From assembly GCF_006517395.1 (NCBI RefSeq), contig NZ_VDCY01000001.1, positions 186,001-250,000 on the forward strand: a DNA stretch of 64,000 bases, given 5' to 3'. Each line of letters starts with the position of its first letter. The first letter of the stretch is position 1. Source of the stretch: Terrilactibacillus laevilacticus (lineage in GTDB: Bacteria; Bacillota; Bacilli; Bacillales; Sporolactobacillaceae). Under the pieces are notes generated by a model. That model was not told where the DNA came from and ran no database searches. It saw nothing but the letters and a program-made list of their open reading frames with translations. A program made the translations under genes and the position numbers. Positions 9,270 through 16,874 of the stretch are shown here, in pieces.

Positions 9270-9300
9270 ATTCAAAGTGAATAACTCTAACAATTAATTA

Positions 9301-9334
9301 ATTTGAACCTTTAGTTATAAGGGTTCAAATTATT
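9301..9334 (+). terminator. Terminator after tagD
   Basis: The stem ATTTGAACC / GGTTCAAAT has a 12-base loop and is followed by TATTTGC, about 30 bases after the stop. The T-run is weak. Confidence 0.55.
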
Positions 9335-9467
9335 TGCATTGCCTCAGTATAAAACTCTCCTTTATATTTTTCTCGCAATATTACCCAGCATAGATTTGAT
9401 TTTGGTTCGTTATATGTCAATGTTTGTTTTTGTGATTATTATATTAATTTATTAGGAACTGTTATTT

Positions 9468-10751
9468 TTGGTATTGAGAGGAAATGATATTTTGGTTGGT
9501 AATAAAAAAAAACTATCGTCGCAAATCTTCCAGCGATTTCGTAGAATTATAATTAACTCTATAGTTACAAAAATATACAAATTTTTTTTCTATGTACTTG
9601 GTCACTTACATGTGAATAAAAAACTCATTATATTCGAAAGCTTTTTAGGTAAACAATTTAGTTGTAATCCGAGAGCACTTTATGAATATATTAAGAAAAA
9701 TTATCCCGACTATACATTGATTTGGAGTGTGGATAAAAAACATATAAATAACTTTTTGAACCATGACTTGAATTATGTTAAACGTTTTTCAATTTCATGG
9801 ATTATAGCCATGACCAAATCAAGGTATTGGATTTCGAATAGTCGTTTACCCTATTGGATTCCCAAACCTAAACATACAATATATATCCAGACATGGCATG
9901 GTACACCTTTGAAAAAATTAGTTATGGATATGAATGAAGTTCATATGCCAGGCATTGATATTGAGAAATATAAAAAAGACTTTTGTCAAGAAGCCAATAA
10001 ATGGGATTATCTGATCTCACCGAATACTTATTCAAGTGAAATTTTTAGTCGGGCATTTCAATTTAATAAAACAATTATTGAATCAGGGTACCCTAGAAAC
10101 GATATTCTACATCAAAGTATTAATGAAAAATCTATAACTAATGTAAAACTTCAATTTGGATTACCTGAAAATAAAAAAGTTATATTATATGCTCCAACAT
10201 GGCGTGATAATCAGTTTTATGATCAGGGACGCTATAAGTTTGATTTAAATCTTGATTTAGATTTATTACAAAGAGAATTAAGTGAGGACTACATTATACT
10301 CTTAAGATTGCATTATTTAGTTGCTGAAAATCTGGATTTGAAAAAATATAAGAACTTTATATTTGATTTTTCTAATCATGAGGATATAAGAGATTTATAT
10401 TTAATATCTGATATGTTAATGACTGATTATTCGTCTGTTTTCTTTGATTTTGCAAATTTATTCAGACCTATTATTTTCTATGTTTACGATTTAGAAGAAT
10501 ATCGAGATAAGCTTCGTGGATTTTATTTTGATTTGGAGAAAAATGCACCAGGTCCGTTAGTTACCACAACTACAGGGATTATTAAATCAATCCGGGCTTT
10601 TGAAGCCAATGGTAATAAGATGCTTGAAAATTTTTCTTCTTTTTATAATAAATTTTGTTATTTAGAGGATGGAAATGCATCTAGACGTGTAGTTGAAGCC
10701 ATATTTAGTGAAAATTTAGCTGAAATAAACAATAAAAATGAAGATTATTAG
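9468..10751 (+). CDS. CDP-glycerol glycerophosphotransferase (TagF/TarF-like), paralogue 1
   Basis: The protein is a Glyphos_transf enzyme of about 420 residues. It has a basic N-terminus, the segment FESFLGKQFSCNPRALYEY, the catalytic QTWHGTPLKKL (His144), YAPTWRDN (241-248), LMTDYSSVFFDFANLFRP and the C-terminal APGPLVTTTTGI. This is the layout of teichoic acid priming and polymerising enzymes (TarF/TagF/TarL). It belongs to a run continuing with the TagB-like gene, a second paralogue, and tagGH. The start is uncertain: the TTG used here has AGGA 10 bases upstream, whereas a TTG 24 bases later has GAGAGGA. Whether it adds one or many units, and glycerol or ribitol phosphate, cannot be decided. 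Confidence 0.85.
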   Translation: MVLRGNDILVGNKKKLSSQIFQRFRRIIINSIVTKIYKFFFYVLGHLHVNKKLIIFESFLGKQFSCNPRALYEYIKKNYPDYTLIWSVDKKHINNFLNHDLNYVKRFSISWIIAMTKSRYWISNSRLPYWIPKPKHTIYIQTWHGTPLKKLVMDMNEVHMPGIDIEKYKKDFCQEANKWDYLISPNTYSSEIFSRAFQFNKTIIESGYPRNDILHQSINEKSITNVKLQFGLPENKKVILYAPTWRDNQFYDQGRYKFDLNLDLDLLQRELSEDYIILLRLHYLVAENLDLKKYKNFIFDFSNHEDIRDLYLISDMLMTDYSSVFFDFANLFRPIIFYVYDLEEYRDKLRGFYFDLEKNAPGPLVTTTTGIIKSIRAFEANGNKMLENFSSFYNKFCYLEDGNASRRVVEAIFSENLAEINNKNEDY

Positions 10752-10915
10752 ATAAATTTTTAAATAAGGTGAATGAAATATTTTATTATTCTTGCTATCA
10801 GTGAGGTACTTTAGAATATGTCAGTATATAAAAAAAGTCTTGTTTTTATCATAAAGGAATACACAGATACAGATCAATTTGTACTAAATAAAAATAGAAT
10901 TATAAGAGAGAAAAA

Positions 10916-12073
10916 ATGATTAGAGAATATATTGTTACTTTATATCTATTTGTTTTTAAAATACTGTTTACTTTATGTAAAATAATTAATCTAAGAAATA
11001 AAGTGACCTTTGTAATATCTTATAGTGAAAATAATCTATATGTTTACGAGGAGATCATGCGTCAAAACCTTAATTGTAAAGTGGTATTTCAATGCAAGGG
11101 AAAATGTATAAACGATTTTAAACAAACAAATGAAAAGGTTATTCAATTTGAAACAATAAATCCTATCCATTTATTCCAATCTGCATACCATTTAGCGACT
11201 TCAAAAGTTATATTTGTCGATAACTATTTTGGCTTTCTAGCAAGTATTCATTTCAAAAAGCAAGTTGAATGTATTCAACTTTGGCATGCCGCTGGAGCCA
11301 TTAAAACTTTTGGTTTAAAAGATCAATCTATTTGGCAAAGATCAAAAAAAGCTAGGAAACGTTTTACTCAGGTTTATCAAAAATTTGATAAAGTTGTTGT
11401 CGGTTCTAATGAGATGGCAGAAATATTCAAGAAAGCGTTTGGGGTATCTGAAAGAAATATTCTACGCACGGGAATTCCCCGTACGGACTTTTTTTATGAA
11501 GAAACTAAAAAAAGAAGAGTAGTTAACTATTTCAAAAATATATTTGGGTCAAAAAAAGTTATTCTTTATGCTCCTACATTTCGTGATGGAAGACATGAAA
11601 ATATTTATCAAGATATAGATCTTAAGTTAATGCGTGAAAAACTTGAGGCAGAATATGTTCTTTTATTAAGATTGCACCCATCTATTCAATCAAAGATGAT
11701 GTATGATTTGAAGTATGATGGTTTCGTATATGATTACTCTTCTTGGCCTAATATAAATGAACTTCTTCTTATTACTAATATATTAATTACGGATTATTCA
11801 TCAATTCCCTATGAATTTTCTCAATTATTGCGTCCAATAATTTTTTTTCCATATGATTTAGAAGAATATCAATTAAGAAGAGGTTTGTGGGATGATTATG
11901 ACAAACTTGTTCCTGGCCCAGTAGTAAAAACTACAGAAGGAATAATAGAATGTATTCAAAATGAAAATTATAATTTAGATCATATAAAAAACTTCTCAAA
12001 ACAATGGAATATGTATTCTACAGGAATATCCAGTCAAAATATTGTTAATTATATTAAAAATAGGCTTGGATAA
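10916..12073 (+). CDS. tagB: Teichoic acid glycerol-phosphate primase, TagB-like
   Basis: TagB adds the first glycerol phosphate to the lipid-linked ManNAc-GlcNAc disaccharide. The 385-residue length agrees with B. subtilis TagB (about 381). Family features are the hydrophobic N-terminal segment (residues 1-25), QLWHAAGAIKTFGLKD with His124 (TagB type HAxG, unlike the HGTPLK of the neighbours), YAPTFRDG, and LITDYSSIPYEFSQL. The RTGIPRTDFFYEE stretch also fits TagB. The ribosome site is modest (AGAGAG). The gene is flanked by two close TagF/TarF-like paralogues in the same direction, probably in one operon ending at tagH. TagO and TagA, which would make its acceptor, are not in the window. 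Confidence 0.82.
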   Translation: MIREYIVTLYLFVFKILFTLCKIINLRNKVTFVISYSENNLYVYEEIMRQNLNCKVVFQCKGKCINDFKQTNEKVIQFETINPIHLFQSAYHLATSKVIFVDNYFGFLASIHFKKQVECIQLWHAAGAIKTFGLKDQSIWQRSKKARKRFTQVYQKFDKVVVGSNEMAEIFKKAFGVSERNILRTGIPRTDFFYEETKKRRVVNYFKNIFGSKKVILYAPTFRDGRHENIYQDIDLKLMREKLEAEYVLLLRLHPSIQSKMMYDLKYDGFVYDYSSWPNINELLLITNILITDYSSIPYEFSQLLRPIIFFPYDLEEYQLRRGLWDDYDKLVPGPVVKTTEGIIECIQNENYNLDHIKNFSKQWNMYSTGISSQNIVNYIKNRLG

Positions 12074-12141
12074 AAATTATAAATAAATAGAGAATACATC
12101 AAAATAAATGATTGATTTTCTGTTTTGAGGAGCGAAAACAT

Positions 12142-13443
12142 ATGAAGATTGTAAGTTTTTTAGGAATATATCATAAACAAACACATTCAGTAAAAAAACA
12201 CTGCCAACCTAAAAAATTCAAGAAAAATAAATCAATCTTCTATTTACGTTCATATAAGTCGAAAATTAGAAATCACAGGTTAATAAAAAAAGCATATAAA
12301 TGGTGTTTTCGTTTATTAGGCCATCTACCTGCAAACAAGAAATTAATTGTATTTGAAAGCTTTCTCGGCAAGCAATTTAGCTGTAATCCTAGAGCAATTT
12401 ATGAATATATGAAAGAAAAACATCCGGATTTTAAAATGATTTGGAGTGTAGATAAACGTTATCTTGATAATTTCAAAAATAAAGATATACACTATGTGAA
12501 AAGATTTTCAGTAAGATGGCTATTCCTTATGACGCGATCGCGATATTGGGTAACGAATAGCCGGTTCCCACTTTGGATCCCTAAACCTAACCATACAGTC
12601 TATGTGCAAACGTGGCATGGGACACCATTAAAAAAATTAGCGACTGATATTGAAGAGGTACACATGCCGGGAACTAATACAAAAAAATACAAAAAAAATT
12701 TCTGTAAAGAAGCGAGTAAATGGGATTATCTAGTATCTCCTAATGATTATTCCAAGAATATTTTTAAGCGTGCTTTTCAATTTAATAAAGAAATGATTAA
12801 TTCAGGTTATCCACGAAATGATGTCTTGTTTCATCAAAATAAAGAAGGGTATATTTTAAAATTAAAAAAGAAATTAGATTTACCCCTTAATAAAAAAATA
12901 ATCTTATATGCACCAACATGGCGGGATAATGAATACTATTCAAAAGGAAAATACAAATTTAATATGCATTTAGATTTAGATCTTTTAAAAAGTGAACTTG
13001 GAGATAAATATATTGTCCTATTCCGTTTACATTATCTCGTTTCTGAGAATTTAGATTTATCATCCTATCATGGTTTTGCATACGATTGTTCAAATTATGA
13101 AGATATAAGAGATCTATATTTACTGGCAGACTTATTAATAACAGATTACTCCTCTGTTTTTTTTGATTATGCCAATTTAAAAAGACCGATGCTTTTTTAT
13201 GTTTATGATATTGACACCTATCGTGATCAATTAAGAGGTTTTTACTTCAATTTTGAAGAAAATGCACCCGGACCTCTTTTGAAAACAACAGAGGAAGTTA
13301 TACAGTCAATTCGTCAAATGGAATTAAATAATTTTGCTCTCCCAAGTTCATTTAATATTTTTCACAATAAATTTTGTCATCTAGAAGATGGACATGCAAC
13401 GGAAAAAGTAGTGAACCGAGTGTTTTTTAACATGTCACATTAG
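12142..13443 (+). CDS. CDP-glycerol glycerophosphotransferase (TagF/TarF-like), paralogue 2
   Basis: The 433-residue Glyphos_transf enzyme is clearly a duplicate of the gene two places upstream. Both have the order FESFLGKQFSCNPRA, QTWHGTPLKKL, YAPTWRDN, LITDYSSVFFDYANL and an APGPLL tail with most intervening residues identical by eye. The ATG is chosen because GAGGAG lies about 9 bases before it; an upstream TTG would add ten unconserved residues. The N-terminal about 60 residues are lysine-rich and differ most from the sister copy. It sits directly before tagG, so it likely elongates or caps the polymer that TagGH exports. The two copies could divide priming and polymerisation between them. 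Confidence 0.85.
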   Translation: MKIVSFLGIYHKQTHSVKKHCQPKKFKKNKSIFYLRSYKSKIRNHRLIKKAYKWCFRLLGHLPANKKLIVFESFLGKQFSCNPRAIYEYMKEKHPDFKMIWSVDKRYLDNFKNKDIHYVKRFSVRWLFLMTRSRYWVTNSRFPLWIPKPNHTVYVQTWHGTPLKKLATDIEEVHMPGTNTKKYKKNFCKEASKWDYLVSPNDYSKNIFKRAFQFNKEMINSGYPRNDVLFHQNKEGYILKLKKKLDLPLNKKIILYAPTWRDNEYYSKGKYKFNMHLDLDLLKSELGDKYIVLFRLHYLVSENLDLSSYHGFAYDCSNYEDIRDLYLLADLLITDYSSVFFDYANLKRPMLFYVYDIDTYRDQLRGFYFNFEENAPGPLLKTTEEVIQSIRQMELNNFALPSSFNIFHNKFCHLEDGHATEKVVNRVFFNMSH

Positions 13444-13558
13444 GTTCCTATGTCATGTGAAGTTGTCATAAACAAACAAATTGCTTATAATATCACTGGG
13501 GAAGAACGAATTAACTTTTATTTTTGTGTTTTTGAAGACAGTGGGAAGGAAAAATTAC

Positions 13559-14386
13559 ATGAAATCAGCAATGATAGTAATAAAAGAACAAATTAAAAGC
13601 TTTTACTTAATACGTAGACTTTCAATGTACGAAATGAAAAGTAGTAATACGAATAACTACCTTGGGATGCTTTGGGAAATCATTAATCCAATGATTCAGA
13701 TTGGAGTCTATTGGTTTGTCTTCGGATTCGGAATAAGAAGGAATCAAGGAGTAAGTATAGATTCCACAACAGTACCTTTTCTTTTTTGGATGTTGTCAGG
13801 TATTATTCTCTGGTTCTTTGTTAACTCGGCTATCCAGCAGGGATCAAGGTCTATATATACTCGGATTCGCTTTGTGGCAAAGATGAGTTTTCCTATGAGT
13901 GCAATCCCTAGTTATGTCATTATGGCAAAATTCTACCAACATTTGATGTTAACGGCTATTATCATTATTATTTTTCAATTTACAGATTACCATATATCAA
14001 TCTATATGCTTCAGTTGCCTTATTTTATGTTTGCCACTCTAGTTTTCTTATTAGCTGTGTCTCTAGTGACGTCAACGTTATCTACGATTGTTCGGGATGT
14101 GCATCAGATCGTCCAAGCCATTATGAGAATGATGATCTATCTAGTACCCTTTCTCTGGGTTATAAAGCCAACTTCAGAGAGCAGCCGTTTAATATTGAGT
14201 ATCATGAAGTTTAATCCTTTGTATTATCTTGTTGAAGGTTATCGATCTTCAATACTGGGAACATCATGGTATCCGATCATTCACTTTAAGTATACGATTT
14301 ATTTTTGGGTCGTAGTTGGAATTATATTTATGTTTGGATCAATGATACATTTAAAATTTAGAGATCGGTTTGTGGATTACTTATAA
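13559..14386 (+). CDS. tagG: Teichoic acid ABC transporter permease
   Basis: This is the membrane part of the exporter that flips undecaprenyl-linked wall teichoic acid to the outer face. The 275-residue protein equals B. subtilis TagG in length and has about six hydrophobic segments in the ABC2 permease pattern. Conserved stretches include YLGMLWEIINPMIQIGVYW near residue 40, VRDVHQIVQAIMRMM and FNPLYYLVEGYRSS in the C-terminal half. GGAAGGA precedes the chosen ATG at 7 bases; a longer in-frame start 78 bases upstream would add an unconserved leader. It is followed 13 bases later by tagH, its ATPase partner. Confidence 0.93.
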   Translation: MKSAMIVIKEQIKSFYLIRRLSMYEMKSSNTNNYLGMLWEIINPMIQIGVYWFVFGFGIRRNQGVSIDSTTVPFLFWMLSGIILWFFVNSAIQQGSRSIYTRIRFVAKMSFPMSAIPSYVIMAKFYQHLMLTAIIIIIFQFTDYHISIYMLQLPYFMFATLVFLLAVSLVTSTLSTIVRDVHQIVQAIMRMMIYLVPFLWVIKPTSESSRLILSIMKFNPLYYLVEGYRSSILGTSWYPIIHFKYTIYFWVVVGIIFMFGSMIHLKFRDRFVDYL

Positions 14387-14399
14387 TGGATGTGTATTT

Positions 14400-16055
14400 A
14401 TGACAAAATCAGTTGTTTTACGTAATATCACCAAAAAATATAAAATGTATTCAAAAACGTCAGAAAAACTATTAGATCTAATTTCACCAAAAGGATATGG
14501 GGAAGATTTCTATGCCTTGCAAGGTATAAGTTTTGAAGCTGAACAAGGTGACGTTATCGGAATTATTGGGGTTAACGGATCAGGTAAATCAACTTTATCG
14601 AATATCTTATCTGGAATCATACCTCCGACTTCTGGAGAAATGGAGATTAATGGACAAGCTTCTTTGATCGCTATTGCTTCTGGCTTAAATAACGAATTAA
14701 CTGGTCGAGAAAATATTGAATTAAAATGTTTAATGCTCGGTTTTAGCAAAAAAGAAATAAGAGATTTAGAACCTGAAATTATTGAATTTGCGGATATCGG
14801 AAAATTTATTGATCAACCAGTGAAAAGTTACTCGAGTGGAATGAAATCTCGGTTAGGTTTTGCTATTTCAGTTCACATTGATCCAGATATTCTCATTATT
14901 GACGAAGCACTATCCGTAGGAGACCAAACGTTTACAGACAAATGCTTGGCTAAGATGAATGAATTTAAAGAAAAAGGGAAAACCATTTTCTTCATCAGTC
15001 ATTCCATCGGTCAAATGAAAAAGTTCTGCGAAAAAGCCTTATGGATTCAATATGGAAGAGTGAAAGATTATGGTATGATGGAAGACGTTATGCCAAAGTA
15101 TGAACAATTCTTAAAGGACTATAAGAAAATGTCCAAAGCGGAACAAAAGGCTTTACAAGAAAAGGCTCGCGAACACAATGAACAAGAACTTGCTCAAGGC
15201 GATTTGCGACGGTCAAGACCGAAAAAAAAGGGTCATTTACTACGGAATATCTTGTTAACTGTACTTTTATTTATCGTTATTTTAGCGGGAATATGGTTTA
15301 TGTATCCTAATGTCATTAATCGCTTTGTGGATAGTAAAACATCAAATTATAGCGCTATAAATAAAGTTGATAATCAAAGTAAGACCATTGCAAAAGAAAA
15401 AGAAATAGAATCACCAAAAAAATATGATATTGCTATTGTAAAAAAGGAAAATGTTAACATTCGCACAAACAACGACATTAATAGTCGTGTTATCGATGTC
15501 TCAAATATTGGCATGTCTTATAATATTATTGAAAAAAAAGTTGATATAAATGACCCAGGATTAAATTGGGTGAAAATAAAATTGATAGATAATGAATATG
15601 GTTGGATTAGTCAATCAATGATACAAACGATTGATGATTATCAAGTAATAAACAAGCCTAAAACGGAACTATCCTTATTATCTGAAATAATGAGTAAACG
15701 CCGAATACCAACGGATTATAAAGAACTAAATAAGTGGTTTGAAACAGAAGATTTTTCCAATATAAAAAAGCAATACAGTGATCTTTTGATTAATGCAACT
15801 TCAGAGGGTAATAGAGAACAATTTGATTCTAGTCTTGTTAATATGAATGGGTTTAAAAATCGATTATCCTATATTACTTTAAAGAATGTAGATGCCAATG
15901 ATACTAACGAGATAGAAAGTGAACTAGGAAAGGTCCAATATACAAGTTCAACAGGTCTTAATTCAGTTTATCTTATAAATGGCTTTAACGTTCAAACAAT
16001 AAAAGATATAAATAAAAATATTGTGAATATTATTATCTCAAAAGCGTTTTATTAA
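14400..16055 (+). CDS. tagH: Teichoic acid ABC transporter ATP-binding protein with membrane anchor and SH3-like tail
   Basis: Residues 1-240 form the ATPase: Walker A GVNGSGKS (57-64), signature SYSSGMKSRLGFA (143-155) and Walker B DILIIDEAL (163-171). They power export with TagG. A lysine-rich linker (about 245-278) leads to one transmembrane helix (about 281-303). The tail beyond it would lie outside the cell and contains a bacterial SH3-like region (about 345-412, VNIRTNNDINSRVI to WISQSMIQ) and an unrecognised end. B. subtilis TagH has a similar long C-terminal extension, so this is a family trait of some Bacillales. The ATG follows the tagG stop by 13 bases with only a weak GGATG ribosome site, suggesting translational coupling. 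Confidence 0.92.
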   Translation: MTKSVVLRNITKKYKMYSKTSEKLLDLISPKGYGEDFYALQGISFEAEQGDVIGIIGVNGSGKSTLSNILSGIIPPTSGEMEINGQASLIAIASGLNNELTGRENIELKCLMLGFSKKEIRDLEPEIIEFADIGKFIDQPVKSYSSGMKSRLGFAISVHIDPDILIIDEALSVGDQTFTDKCLAKMNEFKEKGKTIFFISHSIGQMKKFCEKALWIQYGRVKDYGMMEDVMPKYEQFLKDYKKMSKAEQKALQEKAREHNEQELAQGDLRRSRPKKKGHLLRNILLTVLLFIVILAGIWFMYPNVINRFVDSKTSNYSAINKVDNQSKTIAKEKEIESPKKYDIAIVKKENVNIRTNNDINSRVIDVSNIGMSYNIIEKKVDINDPGLNWVKIKLIDNEYGWISQSMIQTIDDYQVINKPKTELSLLSEIMSKRRIPTDYKELNKWFETEDFSNIKKQYSDLLINATSEGNREQFDSSLVNMNGFKNRLSYITLKNVDANDTNEIESELGKVQYTSSTGLNSVYLINGFNVQTIKDINKNIVNIIISKAFY

Positions 16056-16098
16056 ACTATAGAGTCATTCCTTTAATGGAAATGACTCTATAGTTGTT
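16055..16098 (+). terminator. Terminator of the teichoic acid operon
   Basis: A perfect 15-base stem, AACTATAGAGTCATT / AATGACTCTATAGTT, is followed by GTTT. It begins at the last base of tagH. Confidence 0.85.
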
Positions 16099-16246
16099 TA
16101 CCTGTATAATATAATAAGTAGTAATTGATAAAAATTGCTAACAATTTGTCACGTTTGCCTAGTTAGAATCATTCATAATCGTGGTATAATAAAAGATGGA
16201 AAAGGCTTTCAAATCATAAAATAGGACGATAAGGATGGTGGATTCA

Positions 16247-16687
16247 ATGTATAACATTCTTGTACCTGTTGATGGCTCGGAACCATCAAAACGTGCGATT
16301 AATGAAGCTTTAAAGTTAACAAAAGGTCGAGAAGATCAATATCAGATTACTTTGCTTTATGTAAGCACTTCTCCTGCTTACTTCCCAATTTATGCGGAGG
16401 ATACGGAACAATTAGTTATTAATGTACATGAACTGGAAAGGGCACAAGGGAATAAATTGCTAAAAACATTAAAAGATCAACTTCATGCTGAAAGTGATGT
16501 ATTGGTCAACACAAAACATTTATTTGGATCCCCCGCTAAAGAAATCTGTCAATTTGCAGATAAAGAAAAAGTTGATATGGTAATTATGGGGAATAGAGGG
16601 ATGGGGACATTTGGAAAAATGATTCTCGGAAGTGTCAGTAATCGAGTAATTCAAGAAGTGAATGCTCCTGTATTGATAGTGAAATAA
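16247..16687 (+). CDS. Universal stress protein, UspA family
   Basis: This is a small cytoplasmic alpha/beta protein of about 146 residues. It begins MYNILVPVDGSEPSKRAINEAL, as Usp proteins do, and ends with the ATP-binding type motif GNRGMGTFGKMILGSVSNRV followed by APVLIV, i.e. G-2x-G-9x-G(S/T). It is therefore likely an ATP-binding Usp that responds to stress or energy state; its target is unknown. An ATG 12 bases upstream is an equally possible start (AGGA at 8 bases). TATAAT occurs 45 bases upstream of that ATG. The gene is monocistronic with its own terminator and sits next to the CtsR-controlled clpE. Confidence 0.88.
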   Translation: MYNILVPVDGSEPSKRAINEALKLTKGREDQYQITLLYVSTSPAYFPIYAEDTEQLVINVHELERAQGNKLLKTLKDQLHAESDVLVNTKHLFGSPAKEICQFADKEKVDMVIMGNRGMGTFGKMILGSVSNRVIQEVNAPVLIVK

Positions 16688-16712
16688 AATAAAATATATT
16701 TAAGCACTTCGA

Positions 16713-16738
16713 CCTTAGACAACTGTCTAAGGTTTTTT
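16713..16738 (+). terminator. Terminator after the universal stress gene
   Basis: The perfect stem CCTTAGACA / TGTCTAAGG is followed by TTTTTT. Confidence 0.88.
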
Positions 16739-16771
16739 GGTGAAAAATTTTATAAAAATGATTCTAAACAC

Positions 16772-16827
16772 TTGAAAGTCAAAGAAGGTCAGACTATAAT
16801 ATAGACATAAGGTCAAAGATAGTCAAA
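16772..16827 (+). promoter_or_regulatory. clpE promoter with two CtsR operators
   Basis: TTGAAA and TATAAT (16772-16777, 16795-16800) are exactly 17 bases apart. The spacer holds a near-consensus CtsR heptamer pair, AGTCAAA-GAA-GGTCAGA (16778-16794). A second, perfect pair, GGTCAAA-GAT-AGTCAAA, follows at 16811-16827 over the transcription start. CtsR, the repressor of class III heat-shock genes, binds this tandem heptanucleotide, so both operators should block RNA polymerase directly. Confidence 0.9.
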
Positions 16828-16874
16828 GTCAAACTTGACCGGATTTTATGATAAATAATTAAGGAGGCATTGCG

